Of a DNA stretch of 64,000 nucleotides, positions 25,602-35,195 are shown piece after piece. Made by a program: the position numbers and the translations under genes. The notes under the pieces are model-generated. The model did not search any database and was not told where the DNA came from. It saw only the letters and a list, made by a program, of their open reading frames with translations. Every line of letters starts with the position of its first letter. Position 1 is the first letter of the stretch. The DNA comes from Aliihoeflea aestuarii (GTDB taxonomy: Bacteria > Pseudomonadota > Alphaproteobacteria > Rhizobiales > Rhizobiaceae). The DNA lies in the NCBI RefSeq assembly GCF_024105665.1, contig NZ_JAAAMK010000008.1, positions 62,001 through 126,000 of the forward strand, in the 5' to 3' direction.

Positions 25602-26884
25602 CGGTGGCTCTGGTAATTGCGCTTCTGGCCGGGCTGCTTGTGATCGGGCTGCCGGTGGCCTTGGCAATGGCGATTTCGGGGTCTGTAGGGCTCTATCTGT
25701 TCGGCGGCATGGCGGTACTGGGCGGCATCCTGAAGACTGCACCCCTAAGTACCGCGAATTCCTACGAAATCATCACCATCCCGATGTTCATCCTGATGGC
25801 CGAATTCGTGATCATCTCGGGCGTGGCGCAAGATCTCTTTCGCGCTGCAACCATTTGGGTCGGCCGTCTCCGCGGCGGCCTGGCCATGGCTACCGCGGTA
25901 GCCGGGGCGGGCTTTGGCGCGATCTCGGGGTCGAGCACGGCAGCGGCGGCAACGCTGGCATCCACTTCGATCCCGGCGATGATCGACGAAGGCTACGACC
26001 CCAAGCTGGCCAGCGGCGTCGTGGCGATTTCGGGCACACTGGCGATGTTGATTCCGCCATCTGTGGCGCTGATTCTCTATGGGATCATTGCCGATGTCTC
26101 GGTCGGACAGCTGCTGGTGGCGGGGGTGATACCGGGGATTCTGGTCGCTCTGACCATCATGGCCACGGTCGCGGTTCTGGTGCGGATTGATCCCTCGGTC
26201 GCGCCTGCCGGCCAGCCTTACAGCTTTCGCGATAAATTTGCGTCGCTGTCGCGTGTCGGGCCAATGCTGCTGCTGTTCCTGGCCGTCACCGGCACGATCT
26301 ACTCGGGCATTGCCACGCCGACCGAGGCATCGGGGATCGGCGCCTTCGGCGCGATGCTGCTGGCGCTGCACGAGCGCAAACTGGGATTCAGCCAAGCCTG
26401 GGGTTGCCTGAGACGGGCGGCGCAGACCACCTGCATGATCCTTTTCGTGATCCTCGGCGCGCATATCTTTGGCTATTTCTTCACCCTCACGCGGGTGACC
26501 AACGATTTGACCCAATGGATCGGCGGCCTTGGTATTTCGCCGATGGGGGTGATGGTGGTGATCCTGATCATCTACGTCTTTCTGGGTGCCTTCATGGACC
26601 AGATCGCCATCCTCATCCTGACGGTGCCGGTGCTTTTGCCGCTGGTCCTGTCGCTGGGCTTCGACCCGATCTGGTTCGGGGTGATCGTCGTGGTGACGGC
26701 CGAGGTCGGCATGGTCACTCCGCCGCTGGGCATGAATGTCTTTGTGGTGGCCCGATATACCCGGCGACCCTTGGGCGAAATCTTTCGCGGGACGTTTCCG
26801 CATGTTCTGGCGCATTTGCTGGTGATCGCGTTGCTCACTGCATTTCCCGTGCTGGTGCTGTGGCTGCCCTCGACAATGAACTGA
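25598..26884 (+). CDS. dctM: TRAP transporter large permease, DctM-type
   Basis: A 428-residue, strongly hydrophobic protein with about twelve membrane segments. It has the DctM hallmarks FGAISGSSTAAAATLASTSIPAM (residues ~105-130) and GVVAISGTLAMLIPPSVALI. The C-terminal TPPLGMNVFVVARYT is also typical. The GTG start overlaps the dctQ stop. It is the sodium-coupled channel of the importer. Confidence 0.94.
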   Translation: MTVALVIALLAGLLVIGLPVALAMAISGSVGLYLFGGMAVLGGILKTAPLSTANSYEIITIPMFILMAEFVIISGVAQDLFRAATIWVGRLRGGLAMATAVAGAGFGAISGSSTAAAATLASTSIPAMIDEGYDPKLASGVVAISGTLAMLIPPSVALILYGIIADVSVGQLLVAGVIPGILVALTIMATVAVLVRIDPSVAPAGQPYSFRDKFASLSRVGPMLLLFLAVTGTIYSGIATPTEASGIGAFGAMLLALHERKLGFSQAWGCLRRAAQTTCMILFVILGAHIFGYFFTLTRVTNDLTQWIGGLGISPMGVMVVILIIYVFLGAFMDQIAILILTVPVLLPLVLSLGFDPIWFGVIVVVTAEVGMVTPPLGMNVFVVARYTRRPLGEIFRGTFPHVLAHLLVIALLTAFPVLVLWLPSTMN

Positions 26885-26946
26885 CGACGTCGGCCTGCGC
26901 AATAGCGCCAGTCCATAACCCTAAAAGACAGGAGGAGAATGAAATC

Positions 26947-27993
26947 ATGACCAGAATATCCAAATTCCCATCGCCCTTACGGACAGCGGGCTGGGCCCTG
27001 AGCGTTGCCTTGCTACCGCTCGCCGTGCAGCCGGTTGCAGCGCAGGAGATCGAACTGCGCGCGGCCGACAGCCTGCCCACCGGCCATTACATTGCCCAGA
27101 GCCTGATCGAACCTTTCATGGAACGGGTGAGCGAGCGGACCGGGAAAACCGAGTTCGCGTACTTCCCGGCTCAGCAACTCGGCAAGGCCAAGGACCTGCT
27201 CTCGCTGACCCAGACCGGCGTGACCGATATCGGCTATGTCGGCCCCTCCTATGTCAGCGACAAGATGCCCCTTTCGGCGGTCGGGCAGTTGCCCGAGGCG
27301 TTTTCGACGTCGTGTGAGGGCACGATGGCCTATTGGGAGATCGCCAAGCCCGGCGGCGCGCTAGACCAGGCCGAATTCGCGCCGAACGGCGTGCGCCTGC
27401 TGATGGCGATGGTGCTGCCGCCCTACAACCTGCTGACGTCGAGCCGTGAGATCACCGGTTTGGACAGCATGGACGGCCTGAAGATCCGCAGCACTGGCGG
27501 CGCGCTTGACCTGACCGTCCAGAAAATCGGCGGCGTGCCGGTGCAGATGCCGGCGCCCGAAGTGCGCGAGGCGCTGTCGCGCGGGACGATCGACGCCGGG
27601 CTCTTCCCCTATCCCAGTGTCACCCCTTACGGAATGGAAACATTCCTTGACTGGGGTACGCAGGGGATGAACTTTGGTTCCTTTGTCGCGACCTACGTGA
27701 TCAGGCAGGAAAAGTGGGACAGTCTGCCCGAAGACGTCCAGCAGGCGATCACCGAGATCGGCGAAGATTTGACTAGGGAAGGATGCGAAACTGCCGACCG
27801 CCAGAACCTTGAAGTCAAGCAGCAGATCGCCGAGGCGGGCGTGACCTTCGTTGACCTGCCCGCCGGAGATGTCGAAAAGCTGAACCAGATCCTGTCGACG
27901 GTTGGGTCCGAATGGGCCGAGCAACTCGATGCCCAAGGCAAGCCCGGAACCGAGATCCTGGAAGCCTTCCGGTCCGCGCTGAAAAGGAACTGA
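26947..27993 (+). CDS. dctP: TRAP transporter solute-binding protein, DctP-type
   Basis: A 348-residue periplasmic protein. It has a signal peptide (basic start, ALSVALLPLAVQ core) with cleavage expected near VAA-QE, residue 33. The DctP-family core LKIRSTGGALD carries the Arg that usually salt-bridges a substrate carboxylate. AGGAGG lies upstream of the ATG. The large-subunit gene precedes it, an order often seen in roseobacters. The ligand is an organic acid of unknown structure. Confidence 0.92.
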   Translation: MTRISKFPSPLRTAGWALSVALLPLAVQPVAAQEIELRAADSLPTGHYIAQSLIEPFMERVSERTGKTEFAYFPAQQLGKAKDLLSLTQTGVTDIGYVGPSYVSDKMPLSAVGQLPEAFSTSCEGTMAYWEIAKPGGALDQAEFAPNGVRLLMAMVLPPYNLLTSSREITGLDSMDGLKIRSTGGALDLTVQKIGGVPVQMPAPEVREALSRGTIDAGLFPYPSVTPYGMETFLDWGTQGMNFGSFVATYVIRQEKWDSLPEDVQQAITEIGEDLTREGCETADRQNLEVKQQIAEAGVTFVDLPAGDVEKLNQILSTVGSEWAEQLDAQGKPGTEILEAFRSALKRN

Positions 27994-28008
27994 TACCAGA
28001 TCGTGGTC

Positions 28009-28030
28009 GGCCCGGCTCCTGTGTCGGGCC
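28009..28030 (+). terminator. Possible terminator hairpin after dctP
   Basis: GGCCCG (28009-28014) pairs with CGGGCC (28025-28030) sixteen bases past the dctP stop. The loop is ten bases and no T-run follows, so this is a weak candidate. Confidence 0.3.
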
Positions 28031-28568
<538 letters not shown>

Positions 28569-28664
28569 AATGGGCGGAGCCGGAAGCTTGGGACAGGCGG
28601 GTCCGGTTGGCCGCGAACCGATCCTGGCCAGCCGGGCACCGGCTGCCCGCCTGGCCTGGTTCCG

Positions 28665-29241
28665 TCAGGCGTCGGCGCGCGGAAGGCGGATTTCGGACAG
28701 AACCTCCTCCGTGTGCTCGCCCAGCCGCGGTGGCAGCCGGCGCACCCGGCCGGGGCTGTCCGAGAACTGGACCGGTATCCGGAGCGTCACGACGGCGCCC
28801 TCTGTCGGGTGCTCGTGGCGCTCGAAATACCCGGTTTGAACCAGATAGGGATCAACCAGCAGATCCTCCAGGCTGTTGGCCGGTCCATTCGGCACGTCGG
28901 CCGCGTCGAACCGGCGGCGCCACTCGGCGGTTGTATTCCCCGCGATTGCCTCGGCGAGGAACCAATATAACTAGTCAATGTGATCGGTGCGCAACTCTGC
29001 TGTGGCAAATCGTGGATCGTCGCGCAGCTCGGGCCGGCCTATGGCGTCGAAGAGACGCAGCCACTGGTTGTCCATCGCCGCCATCACACAGATGTGCCCG
29101 TCCTGCGTTGGATAAGGCCGATGATGGGGCGAGAATACCCGGCTGTAACCCATGCCCAGATCGGGCCGGTCGAGCGTTGCGCCCCAGAGATGCTCGATCA
29201 GATTGAAGTTGACCATCGCATCCATCATCGGCACGTTTACC
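28665..29241 (-). pseudogene. CaiB-family remnant cut by a transposon and carrying an in-frame stop
   Basis: About 190 codons of the C-terminal half of a CaiB/BaiF protein: YSRVFSPHHRPYPTQDGHICVM, then the ending LEDLLVDPYLVQTGYFERHEHP. One amber codon interrupts the frame (RTDHID-stop-LYWFLAEA, about 28974), with the same frame continuing on both sides. The N-terminal half is missing where the TniABQ transposon end begins at 29242. The break point and the stop are both visible directly. Confidence 0.85.
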
Positions 29242-29344
29242 TGTCGCTTGGCATTTAAATGCAAGAATGCGGTGGTTTTGCCCGAGTTAGGCACTTAATC
29301 GTGAGAATCCCTGCAGCCAGATTCTCAAATTAACTGCATTTGCC
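29242..29344 (+). repeat. Left transposon end with transposase-binding repeats
   Basis: Three copies of a roughly 19-base motif: the terminal copy at 29242-29268, GGCACTTAATCGTGAGAAT at 29290-29308, and a third in the opposite direction at 29321-29344 (ATTCTCAAATTAACTGC). Multiple spaced repeats are typical of TnsB/TniA binding ends. Confidence 0.75.
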
Positions 29345-30191
29345 TAGAAGCTCGCAGCGTGCCGGCTTGAGCTATCATGTTCTCTGCGGCGTCAGAGAAT
29401 CGGGCCCGGTTGTCGCCCATCATGTGCCCACGCAGCATCCGGAGCATTTCCGGGCCGGCGCGCTCGACGATCGCAACGCCGGCCAGCAGAGCCGGCCGCA
29501 TATCAAGCGGCAGGATCGGCTTTGCAGGTGTGGGCAGATTCTGCAATTGCTTGGCAACGACATGGTCGAGATCGGGAATGATGGCGCCGAGCACCCGGTA
29601 GCGCCAAAGCTCATGCTCGCGCGGTAGGGGCCAGATCACTCGCCGCATCAACAGAAGCCGGGCGATTTCGGTCGCCGATGTCCAGGTTCGAATACCGCGT
29701 TCGGCTTCGTCGTCGAGCAGCTTTTCACCCCGCAGAGCCGCACGGTGATTTTGCCGGAAAGGGGAGGGAAGTTCATCTTTGCCGAACCCTCGTAGTAGTG
29801 TTCCGCAATGCGCGCAGGTAATCCGCCACCCCAGCAGCTGGTTTCGCAGGATTGGCGCTGGTTCCGCGCTACCGGGGCTGCAACGTGCACAGGTCTGTGC
29901 CGGCCTCGCGGCGATTAGTCGATGCGACGACTTCGGCACATTGATGAAGGTCATTCGACGTAAAACAGCCGGTTTGGCGGCGAAAATACTGGCGAGGCGG
30001 ACTTCCTGATCGCCGCTCAGATGGAGATCGACTGCTCGCAATGAGGAGGCCTCCGGCAGGCAATGCTGGAGCATGACGAGCGGCGGGACCGCGTAGAAGG
30101 CGGCATGGCGACTGATCCAGGACGACAGAAGCTCGTCAGGGTAGGGCGGCAATCTCACCGGCAACTGCCGTGGCGGCGCGGTCTCCGTCAT
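29325..30191 (-). CDS. tniQ: TniQ family transposition protein
   Basis: A 288-residue TniQ/TnsD-family protein. The N-terminal PYPDELLSSWISRHA matches the TniQ domain opening. A CxxC pair (CARC, CAHC) suggests zinc binding. The frame ends inside the left-end repeats. TniQ helps select the target in Tn5053- and Tn7-like elements. Its start overlaps the tniB stop. Confidence 0.85.
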   Translation of the reverse strand: MTETAPPRQLPVRLPPYPDELLSSWISRHAAFYAVPPLVMLQHCLPEASSLRAVDLHLSGDQEVRLASIFAAKPAVLRRMTFINVPKSSHRLIAARPAQTCARCSPGSAEPAPILRNQLLGWRITCAHCGTLLRGFGKDELPSPFRQNHRAALRGEKLLDDEAERGIRTWTSATEIARLLLMRRVIWPLPREHELWRYRVLGAIIPDLDHVVAKQLQNLPTPAKPILPLDMRPALLAGVAIVERAGPEMLRMLRGHMMGDNRARFSDAAENMIAQAGTLRASRQMQLI

Positions 30192-31069
30192 GCGAACGCC
30201 GCCTCGGCCTCGAACTCCGGCTCCCAGTTTTCGACAGCTTCGTCTGCAATATGCTCTTGTCCGCGTTCGATGGCGTCAACCGCGAGATCGTTGATCATGT
30301 GGAAGATGCTGGCGGTAATGCCCTCGGTTATCTGCAGAATCCGTCGCAGTGATTTCGGCGTGAGAACCGAGGGTCGACGCAGTGGCGTATTGCGCAGGAT
30401 CGACGCCACCAGCGTCTCGAACTGCTCGTTCGCCGCCCACCTGCTCAAGGTGAACTGCTCAAACCGGCGTGCAAGCTGGACGTCGCCACCGATCGCCTCG
30501 CGCGCCTCGTTAACGCCGAAGCAGACCAGGGAGATCTGCAGACGATTGCTGAGGAAACGCAGCGTGTTCAGGACAATGCGCTGCTCGCGATAGGATCCGG
30601 CGAGAATGTTGTGCACTTCGTCGATCACCAGCACCTGAACACCAATGGCCTCCATGATGCGTAGCGCCGCTTGTTCCATCTGGGCGATGTCGGCGCGTGG
30701 CCTTTGTGGTGCGCCGAGAAGGGTGAGCAGTTCGGCGTAGAACCGCCGCTCGCCGGGCCGGCTCGTCATCTCCATGGCCAGAACGGGTGTCTTCAGCGTA
30801 CCCGTCACCGGGTTGAAGCACGGCGGGTGTTCGTCCCGGAACCGCTTCATCATCATGGTCTTGCCCATGCCACTGTCGCCATAGATCGCGACAGAAGGCA
30901 TGCGTGTGCCGCGTGGATGGTCGAGGAGCCGGCTCAGCCGATCGAGCGCCTGCTTGGCACGTGGGTAGAGCACCCATCGGCGCGATCGTATCGCGCGAAT
31001 GCGCCGCTCGTCAGGTTCGGCAAGCAGTGCGCCGGCGCCGGCGGTCAGGTGGGAGATTTGATCGCTCAT
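30188..31069 (-). CDS. tniB: TniB family AAA+ transposition ATPase
   Basis: A 293-residue AAA+ ATPase with Walker A GDSGMGKT (residues 64-71) and Walker B VLVIDE (146-151). It corresponds to TniB/TnsC, which joins target DNA to the transposase. It lies 13 bases after tniA and overlaps tniQ by four bases (ATGA). Confidence 0.92.
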   Translation of the reverse strand: MSDQISHLTAGAGALLAEPDERRIRAIRSRRWVLYPRAKQALDRLSRLLDHPRGTRMPSVAIYGDSGMGKTMMMKRFRDEHPPCFNPVTGTLKTPVLAMEMTSRPGERRFYAELLTLLGAPQRPRADIAQMEQAALRIMEAIGVQVLVIDEVHNILAGSYREQRIVLNTLRFLSNRLQISLVCFGVNEAREAIGGDVQLARRFEQFTLSRWAANEQFETLVASILRNTPLRRPSVLTPKSLRRILQITEGITASIFHMINDLAVDAIERGQEHIADEAVENWEPEFEAEAAFA

Positions 31070-31082
31070 GTTTCACTCCAGC

Positions 31083-32696
31083 TCATTCTGTATCCTCAAC
31101 AAAGGGTACAGGTTTGCTGGAGTCGACGCCGCGGAGCGAGCCCAATCCCCGGTCATCCACCTTCGATTTCGAAGAAGCCTTCCCGCGTCGCGCAGCCGCC
31201 GTCTTATTGGTTGCCGCCTGGACCAATTCTCGCTGCGCGACGGCGGTGTGGACGATGGCGCGGGTGTCGACTTCGCGACGGCCCTTTGCACGTAAGGTAC
31301 GCCGGGCGGTGAGTGCCTCGTGCAGCGTTATCGAGGGCAGGGTCACGTCGGCATAACGGGCCTCGACGAAGTTTCCAGATGGCCGCCGGACGAAGATGCG
31401 CGCCATGTCGCGCGGATCGTATTTTACGAGTAGGCGCCGGTCAGAACGTCCGACGTCGGCGCTCAATGCCGGCGACCAGTAGCGCAGTTTGAACAGATGA
31501 ATCCCGTCAGGCATCAACGTCCGCTCCTGCTCCGGCAGGAACGTCAGCCAGAAGCGCATTCGATCTTGCGGGAACCGAAGCGGGATTTCGCCCTCGTGCT
31601 CCCGCCACACCGCGATCGGCGGTCGACCCAGACTGCTGTGGATCGATTGATGATAAGCGCCGACAATGTCGAGAGCGATGTAGCGCTCGAGCTCCCTCAG
31701 AGTCAGTGCCGCATGTCGCTTCGAGTCATAGGCGCCCAACTCCTGTTCGTGGCTGAACGTTGTTCCGGGCAGGAGATGCAGCCTGCCCATCTGAGTGCCG
31801 ATCAGGCGCTCGATATGACCGCCGAAACGCGGCTCACCGGGTGGCCGCCACTCGATCGCGATGCCCGCGTCCTGGCACCCTCGCTTGAAGGCCCGGCTTC
31901 GGAAGTCGGCACCATTGTCAACATGCACCATGTCCGGCAGACCGGCGACGGGCCAGGGCTCCGTTATCTCGCGCTCCCGCAGCCATGCCGATTTGTCGAA
32001 GACGGAGTGTAGCAGGCACATGCTGGTGGACAGGCGGGACGGCGCATCCATCGTGAGATAAAAGCCGGTCACCATCCGGCTGCAGACATCCATAGCCAGC
32101 GTCAGCCATGGCCGTCCGATAGGCTGCCGCGTCTCCTCGTCAACGACAAAGATGTCTGCCTTGGTATGGTCGATCTGGACCACTGCCAGGGGACGGGAGA
32201 CCTCGAATGATCCGGGGACGGCCGTTGTCGCCTTGACGATTTTCTGTTCGCCACGCCGATTTGCGCGCTTCTGCAGGTCGATGTCCTTCACGCGGGCGAC
32301 GATCGTTCGGCGATGTGGCGGCTTCAGCCCGACCGTAATACAGTTCGTCTGCACGTCCCGCACCAACTGCGAGATCGTCGGTCGGGTCCGCTTCAAGTAG
32401 AGCTTTTTGATTGTCTTGCTAACGATCTCTTCCCGTTTCTCGTCCAGCGTACGATGACCCACAGGACGTCCGCGCTTGCGATCGACAAGAGACAGAACGG
32501 TCCCACCGACGCGGAACAGCTTGATCAGCCGGTAGGCCGTCGCCTGGCTCACATCCATCTCGGCAGCGAACCCCGAAACGTTTGCCGCGGTCGTGCCGTC
32601 AGGATTGCGCCTCAGGAATTCACGGAGCGCATCTGCCCTTCGGCAAGCTTCATCCCAAAGCGCTTCGTCGATCTCATCAGGGAACCGATCGCTCAT
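31083..32696 (-). CDS. tniA: TniA (Mu-type DDE) transposase
   Basis: A 537-residue transposase with an N-terminal helix-turn-helix region and a retroviral-integrase-type core. The DDE residues are visible: Asp176 (VVQIDHTKAD), Asp260 (VHVDNGADF) and Glu296 (GGHIERLIG), with a 35-residue gap between the last two. A Mu-type C-terminal beta domain follows. The gene appears intact, so the element may still move. Confidence 0.93.
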   Translation of the reverse strand: MSDRFPDEIDEALWDEACRRADALREFLRRNPDGTTAANVSGFAAEMDVSQATAYRLIKLFRVGGTVLSLVDRKRGRPVGHRTLDEKREEIVSKTIKKLYLKRTRPTISQLVRDVQTNCITVGLKPPHRRTIVARVKDIDLQKRANRRGEQKIVKATTAVPGSFEVSRPLAVVQIDHTKADIFVVDEETRQPIGRPWLTLAMDVCSRMVTGFYLTMDAPSRLSTSMCLLHSVFDKSAWLREREITEPWPVAGLPDMVHVDNGADFRSRAFKRGCQDAGIAIEWRPPGEPRFGGHIERLIGTQMGRLHLLPGTTFSHEQELGAYDSKRHAALTLRELERYIALDIVGAYHQSIHSSLGRPPIAVWREHEGEIPLRFPQDRMRFWLTFLPEQERTLMPDGIHLFKLRYWSPALSADVGRSDRRLLVKYDPRDMARIFVRRPSGNFVEARYADVTLPSITLHEALTARRTLRAKGRREVDTRAIVHTAVAQRELVQAATNKTAAARRGKASSKSKVDDRGLGSLRGVDSSKPVPFVEDTE

Positions 32697-32728
32697 GGCA
32701 GGCTCGCGAGGAAAACATAACGAGTCTC

Positions 32729-32854
32729 ATTCTCACATTAAGTGGCAAAAGCCAATGGGCATTATCGAATTAACTGCCCATTCGCAAATTAAGTGCCGGC
32801 GTAAGCATCTGAGATCATTGAAGCATGATTCTCATCATTAAGTGCCGAGCGACA
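32729..32854 (+). repeat. Right transposon end with transposase-binding repeats
   Basis: Four related repeats in one orientation: ATTCTCACATTAAGTGGC (32729-32746), ATTATCGAATTAACTGCC (32761-32778), ATTCGCAAATTAAGTGCC (32780-32797) and the outermost ATTCTCATCATTAAGTGCC (32828-32846), which runs into GAGCGACA at the tip. They are inverted relative to the outer left-end copies. Confidence 0.8.
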
Positions 32855-34303
32855 GCGCCCTCGACGGTGCGTGAGACGCTGCGAAGGGTTGAGGCTGCCG
32901 GACTGAGCTGGCCGCTGGGTGATGACATCACCGACACCGACCTGGAAGCCGCGCTTTACAGGGCGGCCGGCACGAAGACGGGTCACCGCCGCAGCGTCGA
33001 GCCCGACTGGGCGCATGTGCATCGCGAGTTGAAGCGCAAGCATGTGACGCTGCAGATCCTTTGGGACGAATATATCGAGCGCCATCCCGACGGTTACCGA
33101 TACAGCCGTTTTTGTGACCTCTACAGGGGGTGGGCGGCGAACCTGCCGGTGACGATGCGCCAGAACCATGGCGCGGGCGAGAAGCTGTTCGTCGACTATG
33201 CCGGCGACACGGTGACGGTGGTCGTCGATCGGTTGAGGGGCAAGACACGCCAGGCGCATCTGTTCGTGGCGGTGCTGGGTGCATCAAGCCTGTCCTACGC
33301 GGAGGCGCGCTGGAGCGAGACGCTGGCCGACTGGCTGGGCTGTCACGTCAACGCGCTGGAAGCCATTGGCGGCGCGCCGGCGCTGCTTGTTCCCGACAAC
33401 GCCAAGGTCGCCGTCATCAAGGCCTGCCGCTACGATCCCCAGGTCAACCGGAGCTATGCCGGGATGGCCGATCACTACGGCAGTTCGGTGTTGCCGACGC
33501 GGCCGCGCCGGCCACGCGACAAGGCGAAGGTCGAGGCCGCTGTGCGGATTGTCGAGCGGTGGCTGCTGGGTCGTCTGCGGCACCGCGTGTTCCATAGTCT
33601 TGCCGAGGTCAACGCGGCGATCGGCGAGTTGCTCGCCGATCTCAATGACCGCCGGGTTCTGCGCCGGGTCGGGCGCACACGGCGTCAGTTGTTCGAGGAG
33701 ATCGACCGTCCGGCACTGCGGCCGCTGCCGGCGACGCGATATGTCTATGCCGAATGGCGCGTGCGGCGCGCCGGGCTCGACTATCACGTCGAGATCGACC
33801 GCCACTACTACTCTGTGCCTTGGCGCTTCGCGCGCGAGCAGATCGAGGCTCGCATCACTGCCACCACCATCGAGCTGTTCCGCAAGGGCGAGCGTATTGC
33901 CGCTCACATGCGCTCCAGCGGCAATGGCCGGCACACCACGGTTCCCGAGCACATGCCGTCCTCGCACCGCCGCTTCGCCGACTGGACGATCGAGCGGATC
34001 ACCAGGGAGGCCTCCGCGATCGGCCCGGACGCGGCCCTTTTGTGCGAGAAGATTCTGGCCGAGCGGCCTCATCCCGAACAAGGCTTCCGCGCCTGCCTCG
34101 GCATCATCCGACTGGTCAAGGGGTTCGGCCGCGAGCGCGTCAACGCCGCGTGCGGCCGCGCGCTGGAGATCGGCGCGCGCACCTACGGCTCCGTCCGTTC
34201 CATCCTCGACAACCATCTCGACCGGGCCTCGGCATCAGGACCACAGCCGTCACGCGATCCCATCGACCATCCCAACATCCGCGGTTCCCGCTACTACCAC
34301 TGA
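32825..34303 (+). pseudogene. istA: IS21-family istA, 5' end replaced by a transposon end
   Basis: The 492-codon frame is an IS21 transposase from TVRETLRRVEAAGLSWPL onward, with the integrase core (LFVDYAGDTV, PALLVPDNAKVAV, RDKAKVEAAV) and the typical IstA C-terminal domain. The first ten or so codons, including the ATG, are encoded by the right end of the TniABQ transposon. The N-terminal helix-turn-helix seen in related IstA proteins is therefore mostly missing. The fused frame is open but is unlikely to give a functional transposase. Confidence 0.8.
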
Positions 34304-35195
34304 AGGAGAAGGCAATGCTCGCACACCCCACCCTCGACCGCCTCAACGACATGGGCCTGACCGGAATGGCCAGAGCGTTCAATGAACTGGCCGCCAATGC
34401 CGAGGCCGAACGGCTCTCGCATGCAGAATGGCTGGCGCTGCTGCTCGACCGGGAATGGAGCTGGCGCCACGACCGCAAGCTTGCAGCCCGCCTGCGCTTC
34501 GCCAAGCTGCGCCATCAGGCAGTCCCCGAGGATGTCGACTATCGCGCCGACCGCGGCCTCGACCGGACCCTGTTCGTCAAGCTGATCGCCGGCGACTGGA
34601 TCGATGCCCATGACAATCTGGCCATCTGCGGGCCGTCGGGCGTGGGAAAGAGTTGGCTTGCCTGTGCGATCGGCCACAAGGCCTGCCGTGACGACCGCTC
34701 CGTCCTCTACCAGCGTGTCCCGCGTCTGTTCGCCAATCTCGCGCTCGCAAGAGGCGACGGCCGCTATGCGCGTCTGCAGCGCACGCTCGCCCGCGTCCAT
34801 CTGCTGATCCTCGACGATTGGGGTCTGGAGCCGCTCGACAACCAGGCCCGCCACGATCTCCTCGAAATACTCGAGGATCGCTACGGACGGCGCTCCACCA
34901 TCATCACCAGCCAACTGCCCGTGTCGGCCTGGCATGACGTAATCGGAAACCCAACCTATGCCGACGCCATCCTGGACCGCCTCGTCCATAACGCGCATCG
35001 CATCGATCTGACCGGCGACAGCATGCGCCGGAAGGAAGCCCGAAATGCTTGACTCGGACCCCTGACGAAAGGACAACTCAAACTGCCAGCCAGGCCCCGG
35101 CCCCAGGGGGCGAGATCATCTCGGAATCCGGGGGCGCAATCAAATCGGAACAAAGGGGCGGCTTCGTCGGAATCGGCACGCCGACACACCATACG
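32855..35195. mobile_element. Truncated IS21-family element
   Basis: The istA remainder, istB and the right end of an IS21-type insertion sequence. The left end is lost at the transposon boundary (32854/32855). On the right, three repeats of the form GGGG(G)CGnnATCA..TCGGAA at 35106-35127, 35130-35151 and 35155-35173 look like IS21 transposase-binding sites. The exact right boundary, somewhere around 35175-35195, could not be fixed. Confidence 0.7.
34315..35052 (+). CDS. istB: IS21-family helper ATPase IstB
   Basis: A 245-residue AAA+ ATPase with Walker A GPSGVGKSWLA and Walker B LLILDDWGLEPL. GAAGGAGAAGGCA precedes the ATG, eleven bases after the istA stop, the normal IS21 arrangement. It is intact, but its partner istA is truncated. 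Confidence 0.93.
   Translation: MLAHPTLDRLNDMGLTGMARAFNELAANAEAERLSHAEWLALLLDREWSWRHDRKLAARLRFAKLRHQAVPEDVDYRADRGLDRTLFVKLIAGDWIDAHDNLAICGPSGVGKSWLACAIGHKACRDDRSVLYQRVPRLFANLALARGDGRYARLQRTLARVHLLILDDWGLEPLDNQARHDLLEILEDRYGRRSTIITSQLPVSAWHDVIGNPTYADAILDRLVHNAHRIDLTGDSMRRKEARNA

Larger units (their letters stand above)
29242..32854. mobile_element. Minimal TniABQ (Tn5053/Tn7-like) transposon
   Basis: A 3.6-kb element holding only tniA, tniB and tniQ on the minus strand. Its ends are related inverted repeats: left TGTCGCTTGGCATTTAAATG (29242-29261) and right, read inward, TGTCGCTCGGCACTTAATG. Several internal 19-base repeats lie at each end. No resolvase, cargo gene or cas gene is present. The bases flanking the two ends (TTACC left, GCGCC right) do not match, so no target duplication is visible. 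The left end is in a caiB remnant and the right end is in an IS21 istA gene. Confidence 0.85.

Noticed and set aside
29242-32854. Possible CRISPR-associated transposon (Tn7-like with TniQ)
   Set aside because: No cas gene, no repeat-spacer array and no space for one between tniQ and the left end.
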